Source: Rossellomorea aquimaris
Lineage (GTDB): Bacteria; Bacillota; Bacilli; Bacillales; Bacillaceae_B
Length of the DNA stretch: 64,000 bases
Assembly: GCF_020172085.1 (NCBI RefSeq)
Contig: NZ_JAIVAT010000003.1
Coordinates: 1,364,001-1,428,000, forward strand
Direction: 5' to 3'
The position numbers and the translations under genes are program-made. Below, piece by piece: positions 17,950 through 26,271 of the stretch. Below the pieces are notes generated by a model. The model was not told the DNA's origin. It searched no databases and saw only the letters and a program-made list of their open reading frames with translations. How positions within the stretch are numbered: position 1 is the stretch's first letter; each line of letters begins with the position of its first letter.

Positions 17950-18120
17950 TCAGTATGGACTGTTGATCTTATAAGCATTGTTTCTTACCTTTACATGGGG
18001 CCTCAGCGCTACCCCAAATTGTGCAACGTATTGATTCGATAGGGAAGGAGATCCCAAATCAAAATTGGCATGAGTTTCTTCGGGTCTTATAAAAAGAAAT
18101 TGTAGTATTTTTCTTGCCAA
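17950..18120 (-). CDS. Small hypothetical protein, candidate mother-cell gene
   Basis: A 56-residue protein beginning at TTG 18120, with GGAGGTGAT immediately before it. It is basic and hydrophobic, ends in VRNNAYKINSPY, and belongs to no family I recognise. Its reality rests on the Shine-Dalgarno site, a downstream terminator and a candidate sigma-K promoter just upstream (18139-18166). An upstream extension to 18192 has no start signal and was not used. The start codon and the existence of the gene remain uncertain. Confidence 0.45.
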   Translation of the reverse strand: MARKILQFLFIRPEETHANFDLGSPSLSNQYVAQFGVALRPHVKVRNNAYKINSPY

Positions 18121-18138
18121 AGCATCACCTCCATAGAA

Positions 18139-18166
18139 CACTTTATGTCGGAAGTGGCTGGTTGGT
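18139..18166 (-). promoter_or_regulatory. Candidate sigma-K promoter for small gene at 17950
   Basis: On the minus strand CACC, 17 bp, then CATAAAGTG; the consensus is mACm, about 17 bp, CATAnnnTA. One base at the end of the -10 differs. The -10 ends only a few bases before GGAGG, which would give a very short leader. Confidence 0.4.
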
Positions 18167-18213
18167 GAGGACAAGCAACTTAATTTTTTCAAAAATGGAC
18201 AACAGTTTTTTGG

Positions 18214-18813
18214 TTATGATTTAGCTTTTGCACCTTTTTCGATCTTCTTGTTCCAAAGTCTTTTACACTCAAGCAGCTCGAAGTTTTCATCGATTTGAAG
18301 TTTATAGATATCAGGTTTTGAGCTGCTTTTCCAAAAATCAAAATGGAGCTGGTCAGAAAAAAAGTTCATCGTACAGGTCATGATATGCCCGTGAATTCCT
18401 ATTGCAACCTTTTTTCCTTTATGGGTCGAAATGATATCTCTTAGTGCCGCAATCCCTCTCATCTTCACAGCTTTGTTGGATTCTCCCCCAGGGTATTGAA
18501 AGAAAGGATCTTCAAAAACATGTTTTTTAGCCTCCATGGGGTCATTAAAATGGTGACTCCTGGAAGCCAGGTCCCTTTCCCTGAAACGCTCATCTCGAAT
18601 GATTTCTTTGTTTAATTTTCCCGCTAGACCTTCTACCGTTTGAATAGCCCGTGTATAGGGACTTGATACAATGTAATCTATGTCTTCTCCGATTAATATC
18701 TTGGTGACTTCTTTTGTATCTTCCCATCCCTTAGAAGATAAACCTCTCGTCTCTTCTTCATCTAACGAAAAGACAGAATGTGCGTGTCTTACAAAATAGA
18801 CTTCTGTAATCAT
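18214..18813 (-). CDS. Histidine phosphatase family protein
   Basis: A 199-residue member of the phosphoglycerate-mutase-like histidine phosphatases. The catalytic RHAHS motif is at residues 9-13, an Arg pocket is in SSPYTRAIQT near 52, a conserved Glu in FRERDL near 79, and the second His in GIHGH near 141. The substrate is not predictable; small Bacillus members act on sugar phosphates or nucleotides. GGAGAG precedes the ATG. It lies alone between two minus-strand genes. Confidence 0.83.
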   Translation of the reverse strand: MITEVYFVRHAHSVFSLDEEETRGLSSKGWEDTKEVTKILIGEDIDYIVSSPYTRAIQTVEGLAGKLNKEIIRDERFRERDLASRSHHFNDPMEAKKHVFEDPFFQYPGGESNKAVKMRGIAALRDIISTHKGKKVAIGIHGHIMTCTMNFFSDQLHFDFWKSSSKPDIYKLQIDENFELLECKRLWNKKIEKGAKAKS

Positions 18814-18898
18814 TGGATTCTCTCCTATTATTCATTTACAAATGAAGTTCAATTAAGAAATGGTTAAATACGATTATCCAGATGATTTTTTTACTTTT

Positions 18899-19471
18899 CT
18901 AACTCAAATCATCCAAGTCAATTTCCTTAATGATTCGGGCTGGATTTCCACCGACCACTACATTGGAAGGCACGTCCTTTGTAACCACAGCTCCTGAAGC
19001 GATCACCACGTTATCCCCTATCGACACACCTGGATTTATGATCGCCCCTCCACCAATCCAGCAATTGTCTCCAATGAAGACAGGCTTGCCATATTCCGGA
19101 CCCTTGTTCCGCTCAATAGGATTGACGGGATGTGTGGCTGTATAAATATGTACTCCTGGTGCAAGCATGCAATTTTCTCCGAAACGCACTTCGCACACAT
19201 CCAGGATTACGCAGTTAAAATTAGCAAAAAAGTTATTTCCTGCGTGGATGTTATATCCGTAATCACATCTGAAGTTTGGCTCTAAATATATGTTTTCTCC
19301 AGTAGAGCCAAAAAGCTTCTTAATCGCTGTAATTCTCTTATCGCTTTCTTCCTCTGTTGTAATATTCAACATTCTGGTTAAATAACGGGCTTGTCTTCTC
19401 TCTTCCGTTAATTCAGCATCCCAAGGCTCATAAAGTTCTCCTTCGAGCATTTTCTGTTTTTCGGTTTTCAT
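18899..19471 (-). CDS. maa: Maltose O-acetyltransferase-type hexapeptide transferase
   Basis: A 190-residue left-handed beta-helix acetyltransferase of the Maa/LacA/NodL group. An N-terminal Mac domain (residues 1-55, [18 protein letters not shown]) is followed by hexapeptide repeats; the catalytic His lies in TATHPVNP near 115, and the end has [18 protein letters not shown]. Maa acetylates maltose or glucose with acetyl-CoA. Start at 19471 has GGAGG 5 nt before the ATG; the upstream ATG at 19504 lacks a site. Confidence 0.83.
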   Translation of the reverse strand: MKTEKQKMLEGELYEPWDAELTEERRQARYLTRMLNITTEEESDKRITAIKKLFGSTGENIYLEPNFRCDYGYNIHAGNNFFANFNCVILDVCEVRFGENCMLAPGVHIYTATHPVNPIERNKGPEYGKPVFIGDNCWIGGGAIINPGVSIGDNVVIASGAVVTKDVPSNVVVGGNPARIIKEIDLDDLS

Positions 19472-19563
19472 GGGGACCTCCAAATTCTTAGTGATTGAAA
19501 TCATAGTATCTCATAGCTTCTAGAATGCGCAAGCGATTGCATTTTTTTTCAATCAATCACTCT

Positions 19564-19950
19564 TCATTTAGATAGATTTAACTGCCATGATACACCAAAA
19601 CGATCCTCTACCCATGCAAATTTCTCACTGAATGGAGATTCCTCCAATGGCATCAGCACTGTCCCTCTCAGGGACAATTGATCATACACGCGGTCTATTT
19701 CATCTTCAGAATCACAGGCAACAAATAATGAGATAGCTGGTGAGAATTGGTGCTCATACCGATTTGTATTATCGATGGCCATATAGGCTTGACCTTTTAA
19801 TATGAACGTTGCATGAAGTACGGAGCCATCCTCATGGTACATTACATTCATGATCTCGGAATCATCGAAAATCGATGTATAAAAAGTCATCGCCTCTTCA
19901 GCTTTACCGTTAAACATGAAAAAAGTCGTGATTTTTTGATCTGTGTACAT
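19564..19950 (-). CDS. VOC-family PhnB/YjdN-like protein
   Basis: A 128-residue protein of the glyoxalase/VOC fold, PhnB-like (once called 3-demethylubiquinone methyltransferase-like). It has the typical opening (ITTFFMFNGKAEEAMTFY), a DGSVLHATF strand, and EKFAWVEDRFGVSWQL at the end. These proteins form dimers; no metal ligand set or catalytic role is certain. ATG at 19950 follows GGAG by 11 nt, so a start at 19986 is less likely, though possible. Confidence 0.8.
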   Translation of the reverse strand: MYTDQKITTFFMFNGKAEEAMTFYTSIFDDSEIMNVMYHEDGSVLHATFILKGQAYMAIDNTNRYEHQFSPAISLFVACDSEDEIDRVYDQLSLRGTVLMPLEESPFSEKFAWVEDRFGVSWQLNLSK

Positions 19951-20021
19951 GAATCCCTGCACTCCTTTTTTGAATTTTTCACACATGAATGAATACCATA
20001 CAATGGTATTATAATGGATTC

Positions 20022-20054
20022 AGGCTACCTTCACTTCTTTTATGAAGGTAGCCT
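20022..20054. repeat. Perfect inverted repeat between VOC and amidohydrolase genes
   Basis: AGGCTACCTTCA pairs with TGAAGGTAGCCT around a 9-nt loop. There is no T-run on either side, so it is either a weak terminator of the gene at 20113 or an operator; it lies 58 bp beyond that gene's stop. Confidence 0.5.
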
Positions 20055-20112
20055 GTTAAAGTGCACATGCATATTCGTCCCGATCTCTTATGATCGGAAC
20101 GAATAAGAAAAA

Positions 20113-21408
20113 TCATTTGGTGCTATCCAAAGCAGAAGATTGGTTTCCTCCAGTAACAAGATGACTTTCCTCTGTTTCCTGACAAATGCGGAGTGAAGTG
20201 GCGTATAAGAGTTGAACACCCTTTTCGATATCTTCCATTTCCGCATATTCCAATGGATTATGGCTGATTCCTTTTTCGCATCGGACAAAGATCATACCAT
20301 AATCACTGATATAGGACATGATCAATGCGTCATGGAACGGACCGCTCATCAAGGTTGGACTATCGAATCCGAGCTTATCATCTTCCTCACCCATGATTTC
20401 TTTGATCCAATCGGCACAATACCTCGGTTCACTTCTGGTATCTTCCTTAATTTCATACTTAAGTTGGTGAGCTGAAGATGTTTCTTCGATCACTCGATAC
20501 AGTTTCTGTTCAAGTTCTGTTCGTGCTTGAAGGTCGACATCACGAAGATCGATGGTGAATTCCACCTTTTCGGCAATAATGTTCCTGGAATTCGGAAACA
20601 CCTGCATGCTTCCTACCGTTCCCACTGTCGTGTCCGTCCCTTCCTCCTTCACAAGCTCGTCGAATTTCCTGATGATTTGTGAAGCACCGATAAGGGCGTC
20701 CTGCCTCATGGACATCGGAACAGATCCTGCATGTCCTGCAAATCCTTCAAGAGTCACTGTCAGCCATATCGGCCCGGAAATTCCCGATACGATCCCTACC
20801 GGCCTGTCTTTCCCCTCGAGGACTGGCCCTTGTTCTATATGAAGTTCCAGGAAAGCAGCTATATCGCCTTTCTTGTATACAGGACTTTCTGTCACATCTG
20901 TATCGACACCAAACTCTTTTAATGCTTCCCGCCTTGTCACGCCATTCTTGTCCCTCCGCTCAAGCTCTCCTTCTTCCAGCATCCCGGCCAGCGCCCTGAC
21001 ACCAAAAATTCCTTTGTTGAAACGGCTTCCTTCTTCATCGGAGAAGCATATTACTTCAATCGTACGTTCTGGCACTATGCCATTGTCCTGCATACTGTGA
21101 ACAACTTCAATTGCCCCCAGCGCCCCTACAGTACCATCAAACCTCCCCCCGTAAGGCTGTGAATCAATATGTGAGCCAAGCATCAAAATCGGTTTTTCTT
21201 TATCTCGTCCTTCTAACCTGCCAATCAGATTTCCGAATCCATCAATCCTGGCCGTTAATCCCGCATCTAGCATCCATTTTTTCACCATATCCACACCCTG
21301 GCGATCTTCCTTCGAGTGTGCCAAACGGCAAACCCCTGTTTCCCCGATCTTCCCGATTTCAGCTAACTCTTTCAGATGACGATTTAATCTTTCACGATTG
21401 ATATCCAT
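20113..21408 (-). CDS. M20-family hydrolase (N-carbamoyl-L-amino-acid hydrolase/allantoate amidohydrolase type)
   Basis: A 431-residue dinuclear-zinc amidohydrolase (HyuC/AllC/AmaB group). Metal ligands can be placed at GSHIDSQPYGG, FDGTVGALG, CFSDEEGSRF, LELHIEQGPVLE and HNPLEYA, in the family order. The insert GFAGHAGSVPM is the dimerisation/substrate-closure part. It removes carbamoyl or ureido groups from amino acids or ureides. No allantoin or hydantoin genes are next to it, so the substrate is open. ATG at 21408 follows AAGGGTG. Confidence 0.85.
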   Translation of the reverse strand: MDINRERLNRHLKELAEIGKIGETGVCRLAHSKEDRQGVDMVKKWMLDAGLTARIDGFGNLIGRLEGRDKEKPILMLGSHIDSQPYGGRFDGTVGALGAIEVVHSMQDNGIVPERTIEVICFSDEEGSRFNKGIFGVRALAGMLEEGELERRDKNGVTRREALKEFGVDTDVTESPVYKKGDIAAFLELHIEQGPVLEGKDRPVGIVSGISGPIWLTVTLEGFAGHAGSVPMSMRQDALIGASQIIRKFDELVKEEGTDTTVGTVGSMQVFPNSRNIIAEKVEFTIDLRDVDLQARTELEQKLYRVIEETSSAHQLKYEIKEDTRSEPRYCADWIKEIMGEEDDKLGFDSPTLMSGPFHDALIMSYISDYGMIFVRCEKGISHNPLEYAEMEDIEKGVQLLYATSLRICQETEESHLVTGGNQSSALDSTK

Positions 21409-21600
21409 AGAATCACCCTTCGTTAACAATTTTTGAGACTCATCGTAATTGTACAGTTAGTGGCCTTGCTGGTCATTAGACACATTGTCTAATCAATAAA
21501 CCTAGTAAACAGTAGGAACGAAAATGTATGTAGTGAGCTTTTCTGTTTAGACTAGGTTCGATAGCAATCACATGATATCCTTCATGTTTTACAAAATTGC

Positions 21601-21629
21601 AAAAAAAAGAGAGGTTATTCACCTCTCTT
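21601..21629 (-). terminator. Terminator of TauE/SafE gene
   Basis: AAGAGAGGT / ACCTCTCTT with a 5-nt loop, followed on the minus strand by a run of T. The gene's stop codon at 21628 touches the stem. Confidence 0.8.
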
Positions 21630-22476
21630 AATAGTTGGCCGTCCGTTTGGATTGCTGCATTGAATAGATCAATATTCCGAAGAATACGAGTACGGCTCCC
21701 AGAATCAAGCCCAACGAGACAGTTGCGATGGACAGCATCTTGAATACGACGCTCACGGCAACTACCATGTATAGAATGGCTAACATTCGTTTGACGATCA
21801 CACCAGAGAATCGCTTCAGCTGGATCGAACCGATTGGTGTCCCGATCAACGCCCCGATGATAAGAAGAATACCGTGTCTATAGTCAAGTGACTCACCTGT
21901 GTACATAAATGATGTAATCCCTGATAATACAATAATTGATGCAGCAGATATACTGGTGCCGATCGCTTTATTCAGATCAAGCTTTAGCCACTTCGTAAGT
22001 AATGGAGTCATGACAAAGCCCCCGCTGACTCCCATAAGGGATGAAATCACACCGGTGAACAAGCCGATGACCGGTGCTGTAGAGGCACCTTTTGGTTTCG
22101 TGTCCTGTTTCCGTTTACTGAAGAATTGATAAGAAAACCAACTTAAAATGCCAATATAGACAATTGAAATAAATGTGGATGCTCCGTTGATGGAATCCAG
22201 CCATCTTACAAATGGTACCGTCAGGACAGATCCTATCACTCCTGACACCCCAAGGAGAACAGCCAATTTCTTATTCACATTTTGCAGCCTCAAGTGAGAG
22301 AGAGTTCCCGTCACCGTCGACCCAAGCGTAAGCATTAAGGATAATATGATGGCCTGACTCGGTTCATACCCAAGGACCAGTAAAGTAGGCGTCAGGACAA
22401 TCCCGCCTCCAATACCAAAAAAACCCGATATGATGCCAATGACGGCACCACCTATCATAAATAATATCCATTCCAT
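21628..22476 (-). CDS. TauE/SafE-family membrane exporter
   Basis: A 282-residue integral membrane protein with about eight hydrophobic helices in two halves. Each half begins with the family motif: IISGFFGIGGGIVLTP near residue 13 and ISSLMGVSGGFVMTP near 145. TauE/SafE proteins transport sulfite, sulfonates or similar anions. A LysR gene of the CysL type lies divergently 103 bp away, supporting sulfur regulation. The start is between 22497 and 22476; AAGGAAGTGAT best fits ATG 22476, but ATG 22485 is possible. Confidence 0.82.
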   Translation of the reverse strand: MEWILFMIGGAVIGIISGFFGIGGGIVLTPTLLVLGYEPSQAIILSLMLTLGSTVTGTLSHLRLQNVNKKLAVLLGVSGVIGSVLTVPFVRWLDSINGASTFISIVYIGILSWFSYQFFSKRKQDTKPKGASTAPVIGLFTGVISSLMGVSGGFVMTPLLTKWLKLDLNKAIGTSISAASIIVLSGITSFMYTGESLDYRHGILLIIGALIGTPIGSIQLKRFSGVIVKRMLAILYMVVAVSVVFKMLSIATVSLGLILGAVLVFFGILIYSMQQSKRTANY

Positions 22477-22579
22477 ATCGTACATCACTTCCTTCACGTA
22501 ACATTATACCTCTATATACGCTATAATAGAAATGAATAATGATAATATAGTCGATTACGTTTTATAATGGAGGCGTGTT

Positions 22580-23419
22580 ATGCAACTGGACTGGATCAGA
22601 ACTTTCGTTACTCTCGCTCAACTGCAGCATTTTACCAAAACAAGTGAATATCTGAATTTATCCCAGCCTACCGTCAGCGTTCATGTTAAAAAGTTAGAAC
22701 AGACCCTCAGAACGGAACTGATCCATCGGTCATCTACCAATCAGCATTTCGAATTGACACGAGCTGGAGAGCAGGTGTTTGAAAAAGGAAAAGAAATGAT
22801 GGACTTATGGAGGTCTATGGAACAAGTCAACCAGAAGAAAGAGGAAATCCCTTTACGAATCGGTTCCACACATACAGTCAGCGATGTTTTGCTACCGGAT
22901 TTTGTAAAAAAAATTAAGGTCCTTTATCCTCAAGTCCAATTACAATTAATGATACATAACCATGAAACGATTGTGGAAGCTCTGAATTCGAATGAAGTCG
23001 ATCTTGCCCTGGTGGAAGGAACGAGGGGATTGGAGCCGTTTCATGTAGAAGTAATCAGTCGGGATGAACTCCGTTTCTTTGCAAGCAGTAGGATGAATCC
23101 TCATTCTTCCCCTTTCATTCTTAGGGAACAGGGCTCCGGTACGAGGGAATATGCTGATGATTTCTTAAAGTCAGAGAGAATCGTTCCTGTTGAAATCCTC
23201 GAAGCTAGCAGTCATTTTCTTATTAAGCAACTTGCTGTGAGGGGACTCGGCATCGCATTTCTTTCAAGCTCCATGGTCAAAGATGAAGTGCTCCATGGGA
23301 AACTTGTCCCAATAGAACCGTACATCATCCACCGCCCCTTCTATGCGGTGCACCCTGAACATGCTACTTCAATCTCCTTAATTAGAGAATTGGTGTCTTT
23401 GATTGAGAATCCTAATTGA
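22580..23419 (+). CDS. LysR-family regulator, probable regulator of TauE/SafE exporter
   Basis: A 279-residue LysR protein. The DNA-binding helices are at residues 1-60 (motif TSEYLNLSQPTVSVHVKKLE), and the effector domain is in the rest, with an EGTRGLEP segment and the HEP-like C-terminal GLGIAFLSSSMV. It faces the exporter gene with 103 bp between, the usual place for both promoters. Resemblance to CysL-type regulators is inferred from family and context. Its 3' end is marked by a palindrome of the GGGACGGACC family at 23424. Confidence 0.82.
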   Translation: MQLDWIRTFVTLAQLQHFTKTSEYLNLSQPTVSVHVKKLEQTLRTELIHRSSTNQHFELTRAGEQVFEKGKEMMDLWRSMEQVNQKKEEIPLRIGSTHTVSDVLLPDFVKKIKVLYPQVQLQLMIHNHETIVEALNSNEVDLALVEGTRGLEPFHVEVISRDELRFFASSRMNPHSSPFILREQGSGTREYADDFLKSERIVPVEILEASSHFLIKQLAVRGLGIAFLSSSMVKDEVLHGKLVPIEPYIIHRPFYAVHPEHATSISLIRELVSLIENPN

Positions 23420-23423
23420 TGAG

Positions 23424-23454
23424 AGGGACGGACCTCAAAATGAGGTCCGTCCCT
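23424..23454. repeat. GGGACGGACC palindrome, copy 2 (perfect)
   Basis: Arms AGGGACGGACCTCA and TGAGGTCCGTCCCT pair perfectly over 14 bp with a 3-nt AAA loop. It starts 5 bp after the LysR stop and has no T-run after it. Confidence 0.85.
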
Positions 23455-23561
23455 ATTCAAGCAAGACTTGATATATAATTATCTTTTTCAAGCAATGCTT
23501 GATAGGCAAATTTCTGAGCTAAAGGTAAACTTAGATTATATTTCTAAACGAGGTGAGTGTA

Positions 23562-24491
23562 TTGTTTGATATGACAAAGGTTGGGAAACGCATTGTACAG
23601 TTACGGAAGGGAAATAACATAACACAAATGGGGCTTGCTGATCAGCTTGGGGTTAGTTTTCAAGCAATCAGTAACTGGGAAAGAGGACACACCATGCCCG
23701 ATATCTCCAAGCTGCCTGAACTGGCAAGGATTTTCAATATCACCATCGATGAATTATTAGGTCATACCAAAGGAGCAAAGCTGGTGAGCGAACTAGCCGA
23801 GAATGAAGCATTGGCTGATACTCAATCAATCGATAAAGATGAGTTCCTACATGCTGCACCTATACTCACGATGAAACAGGCAGATAAGCTCTATCAAAAC
23901 GTAGAAGAAGATCTATCTCAAGAGGAGATTTCATCAATAGCCCCTTTCCTCCATCAGAGTTCAATTGACGCATTAGCACATAAACAATTTCATTTGAGCG
24001 GTCTTGAAGGTATGGCCCCTATCGCACCTTATATCAGTCAGGAACTGATAGATGAATGCGCCAGAAAAGAGGCTGAAGAAAGAAGTATCGAGGGATTGAC
24101 ACCAATGGCTCCCTTCATCAGTCAAACTGTCATTGATGAATGCGCTAACAAGGAATTCGAAACGAATGGAATAGAAAGCTTAGCCTCAATGGCTCCTTTT
24201 ATCAATCAAGACGTCATCGATACTTGTGCGCAGAAACAGTTCCATTTACAGGACTTACATTCTTTATCCTCTCTTGCACCGTTCATCAGTGAAAATACTC
24301 TTCACTCATGTGCGAAAGAAGGTTATCTCAGGGACGGACTTCAATCAATCGTATCCATCGCACCGTTCTTAAAGAAAGAGCTTCTTAATGAGCTGGCATT
24401 GGACGCCTGTGAGAAAAAAGGAATGAAGGAAATCATTCCGATTATGCCATTTATTGACCAACATATACTACATGATCGTCTTATGAAGTGA
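23562..24491 (+). CDS. XRE-family HTH protein with eight 28-residue repeats
   Basis: A 309-residue cytosolic protein. Residues about 5-65 form an XRE helix-turn-helix (IVQLRKGNNITQMGLADQLG, then VSFQAISNWERGHTMPD). From about residue 99 there are eight units of exactly 28 residues, each with an Ala-Pro-Phe-like core (APIL, APFL, APYI, APFI, APFI, APFI, APFL, MPFI) and a conserved acidic helix (ELIDECARK, VIDECANK, VIDTCAQK). This predicts an alpha solenoid that may sense a ligand or protein. TTG at 23562 is chosen because GAGGTGA lies about 6 nt upstream; ATG 23571 is too far from it. Both ends have palindromes of the same family. Confidence 0.72.
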   Translation: MFDMTKVGKRIVQLRKGNNITQMGLADQLGVSFQAISNWERGHTMPDISKLPELARIFNITIDELLGHTKGAKLVSELAENEALADTQSIDKDEFLHAAPILTMKQADKLYQNVEEDLSQEEISSIAPFLHQSSIDALAHKQFHLSGLEGMAPIAPYISQELIDECARKEAEERSIEGLTPMAPFISQTVIDECANKEFETNGIESLASMAPFINQDVIDTCAQKQFHLQDLHSLSSLAPFISENTLHSCAKEGYLRDGLQSIVSIAPFLKKELLNELALDACEKKGMKEIIPIMPFIDQHILHDRLMK

Positions 24492-24493
24492 TA

Positions 24494-24537
24494 AAAGAGG
24501 GACGGACCTAAGCTTTGAAGCAAAGGTTTGTCTCTTT
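24494..24537. repeat. GGGACGGACC palindrome, copy 3 (degenerate)
   Basis: AAAGAGGGACGGACCT faces AGGTTTGTCTCTTT with mismatches and a 14-nt loop. It begins 3 bp after the stop of the repeat-containing HTH gene. Confidence 0.65.
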
Positions 24538-24585
24538 GCTTTCCAAATCACCTAAGCCATATATTTTGAGTGATTAAAGAACTTT

Positions 24586-25518
24586 TTACACATCCATGAA
24601 CGCTATGGTTTCCTTTATTCCCTGCTCAAATGAGGTGATGCCGACATTCCCCATGAACGCCTCCAATTTTCTCCCTGATAGGATAGTAGGTTCAGAATTA
24701 ATATATTGCATCTCAATTGCTTCACGCATTCCTTTTCCTGCAAAGATTGCAAACAATGTAAACAACGGTTTCGAAATGAAATATAGTTCCTTTTCTTCTC
24801 CAAGGACGTTTTTTAATAACCTTTCGATTTCTTTTCCAGTTAATGCGTGACATCCTGGTATATTCCAATTTTGACCGTATACATTATCATGAATCGCTAA
24901 GTCCACCATCATCCTTGCTCCATCTTTCGTGTAAACAAATTCCCGAAGGATGTCCTCTGGACCAACAAACCCTGCTTTCTTCTTCTTCAATAACTGTTGG
25001 AGAGTATAGTGTATATACGTGTTTGTAGCGTTAGGTCCATAAAAGTCGGGAAAATGGCAAATTAATGTTGGCACATTGGCTTTCTTTAATAAATGGTCCA
25101 TTTTCAATCGAAGTCTACCTTTACGTGTATGTGGATCTTTTTCCATATCCTCTATCAGCATTTCTCCCCTGCTTCTTCCATAAGCATAAATATTATCGAC
25201 TACCGCCAACTTGGCATTATATCTTTCAGCTGCACTTATGATATTAGATGTAATACTCAATAACTTATCTTTCCACTCTTCATAAGGAAGGTTCATCGCT
25301 TGAAAGATTACGTCACACCCTTTTGAGGCACAAATGAGCTGCTCTCTATTCTCTGCATTCCCAGCCTTTATAGAAACAAGCTCTATCCCGGCAAACAGCT
25401 GAGTTAATTTTGATTCTCCCCGGGCAAAAGCAACGACTTCTATTCCTCTACTCACCAATTCCAATACAAGTGAATAACCCATTCCCCCAGATGCCCCGAC
25501 TACAATAGCCTTGTTCAT
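24586..25518 (-). CDS. NAD(P)-dependent epimerase/dehydratase-like SDR protein
   Basis: A 310-residue extended SDR protein. The N-terminal motif is VVGASGGMGYSLVLELVSRG (variant of GxxGxxG); a substrate region with YAYGRSRGEM and PDFYGPNA follows. The classic YxxxK pair is not obvious, so it may be an NAD(P)-binding protein without full epimerase activity, such as a nucleoside-sugar or quinone reductase-like member. It lies 52 bp after a TetR gene on the same strand, and a palindrome matching the TetR operator is found just before it, so the two probably form a unit. Confidence 0.72.
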   Translation of the reverse strand: MNKAIVVGASGGMGYSLVLELVSRGIEVVAFARGESKLTQLFAGIELVSIKAGNAENREQLICASKGCDVIFQAMNLPYEEWKDKLLSITSNIISAAERYNAKLAVVDNIYAYGRSRGEMLIEDMEKDPHTRKGRLRLKMDHLLKKANVPTLICHFPDFYGPNATNTYIHYTLQQLLKKKKAGFVGPEDILREFVYTKDGARMMVDLAIHDNVYGQNWNIPGCHALTGKEIERLLKNVLGEEKELYFISKPLFTLFAIFAGKGMREAIEMQYINSEPTILSGRKLEAFMGNVGITSFEQGIKETIAFMDV

Positions 25519-25539
25519 ATTTCGTTCCCCCTTAATTAA

Positions 25540-25554
25540 TTAACCACCGGTCAA
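25540..25554. promoter_or_regulatory. Candidate TetR operator between tetR and SDR genes
   Basis: TTAACCACCGGTCAA is an imperfect palindrome of the form TTRACC-N3-GGTYAA. A related half-site lies at 26160 near the tetR promoter. Confidence 0.45.
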
Positions 25555-25570
25555 ATAAATGCAAAAAATT

Positions 25571-26140
25571 TTATCCTAATGATTTTAGGATAAAATTCAC
25601 ATGTATCATTGCCAGCATTTCGACTTCATTATACGTTTCATCACAACGACAGTAATGACTCACAAACCCGTGCAACGATAGAAAAATGGACCATGTCTCT
25701 TGAATCGTGACCTTTCGATTGGTTAATTCAATGAGTGTACTTGCAAATTTCTCATAAGATTCGTTCGGTCCCTTGCTCACATAGTTCTTCACTTCATCAT
25801 CTGAAAGTAAAAACATCATTTCATACTGACTTTTGTGCGTCAGACCGAACCGAATATAAGCAAGAAGTACTTCTCTTAGCTTCCCTTGATGATCCAAATT
25901 TAAATTCATCACATCTTCAAGCCAACGATCCAACAGTTTGAAATCTGTTTCAATCATTGCATAAAACAAGTCTGCTTTATTCTTAAAATGATAATAAATG
26001 GACCCGTGGCTGTATCCAAGTTCAGATGCAATCTGCCGGATAGAAACCTGCTGGTAGCCTTTTTTACGAAATAGCTCACGTGCAGCCGTCATTATCATTT
26101 CCTTTGTGAGTTCCTGTTCAACCGCTTTTCTTGGTGACAT
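25571..26140 (-). CDS. TetR-family transcriptional regulator
   Basis: A 189-residue TetR protein. The HTH is at about residues 15-60 (RELFRKKGYQQVSIRQIAS, then SHGSIYYHFKNKADLFYAMI), and the C-terminal two-thirds form the ligand domain. The ATG at 26140 follows AAGGA by 9 nt; an in-frame upstream start at 26194 lacks one. The likely target is the SDR gene directly downstream and its own promoter, because related operator-like sequences flank both. Confidence 0.82.
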   Translation of the reverse strand: MSPRKAVEQELTKEMIMTAARELFRKKGYQQVSIRQIASELGYSHGSIYYHFKNKADLFYAMIETDFKLLDRWLEDVMNLNLDHQGKLREVLLAYIRFGLTHKSQYEMMFLLSDDEVKNYVSKGPNESYEKFASTLIELTNRKVTIQETWSIFLSLHGFVSHYCRCDETYNEVEMLAMIHVNFILKSLG

Positions 26141-26159
26141 ATTATTTAACTTCCTTTTA

Positions 26160-26174
26160 TTGACCAGTGTATAA
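26160..26174. promoter_or_regulatory. Candidate TetR operator in tetR leader
   Basis: TTGACCAGTGTATAA shares the TTGACC half with the site at 25540 and lies between the tetR -10 and its Shine-Dalgarno site, where binding would block transcription. Confidence 0.4.
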
Positions 26175-26178
26175 TTAA

Positions 26179-26207
26179 ATAATATTCCTAACAAATAGTA
26201 TTGTCAA
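26179..26207 (-). promoter_or_regulatory. Sigma-A promoter of tetR gene
   Basis: On the minus strand TTGACA, 17 bp, TATTAT. The candidate operator at 26160 lies just downstream, so autoregulation is likely. Confidence 0.65.
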
Positions 26208-26234
26208 CAAATTATTTTCTGAAATTTCAAATTT

Positions 26235-26267
26235 GAGGGACGGACCTTATCTTAAGGCCCGTCCCTC
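26235..26267. repeat. GGGACGGACC palindrome, copy 4
   Basis: GAGGGACGGACCTTA pairs with TAAGGCCCGTCCCTC with one mismatch and a TCT loop. It lies just past the 3' end of the SDR gene that ends at 26272. Confidence 0.8.
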
Positions 26268-26271
26268 TTCA

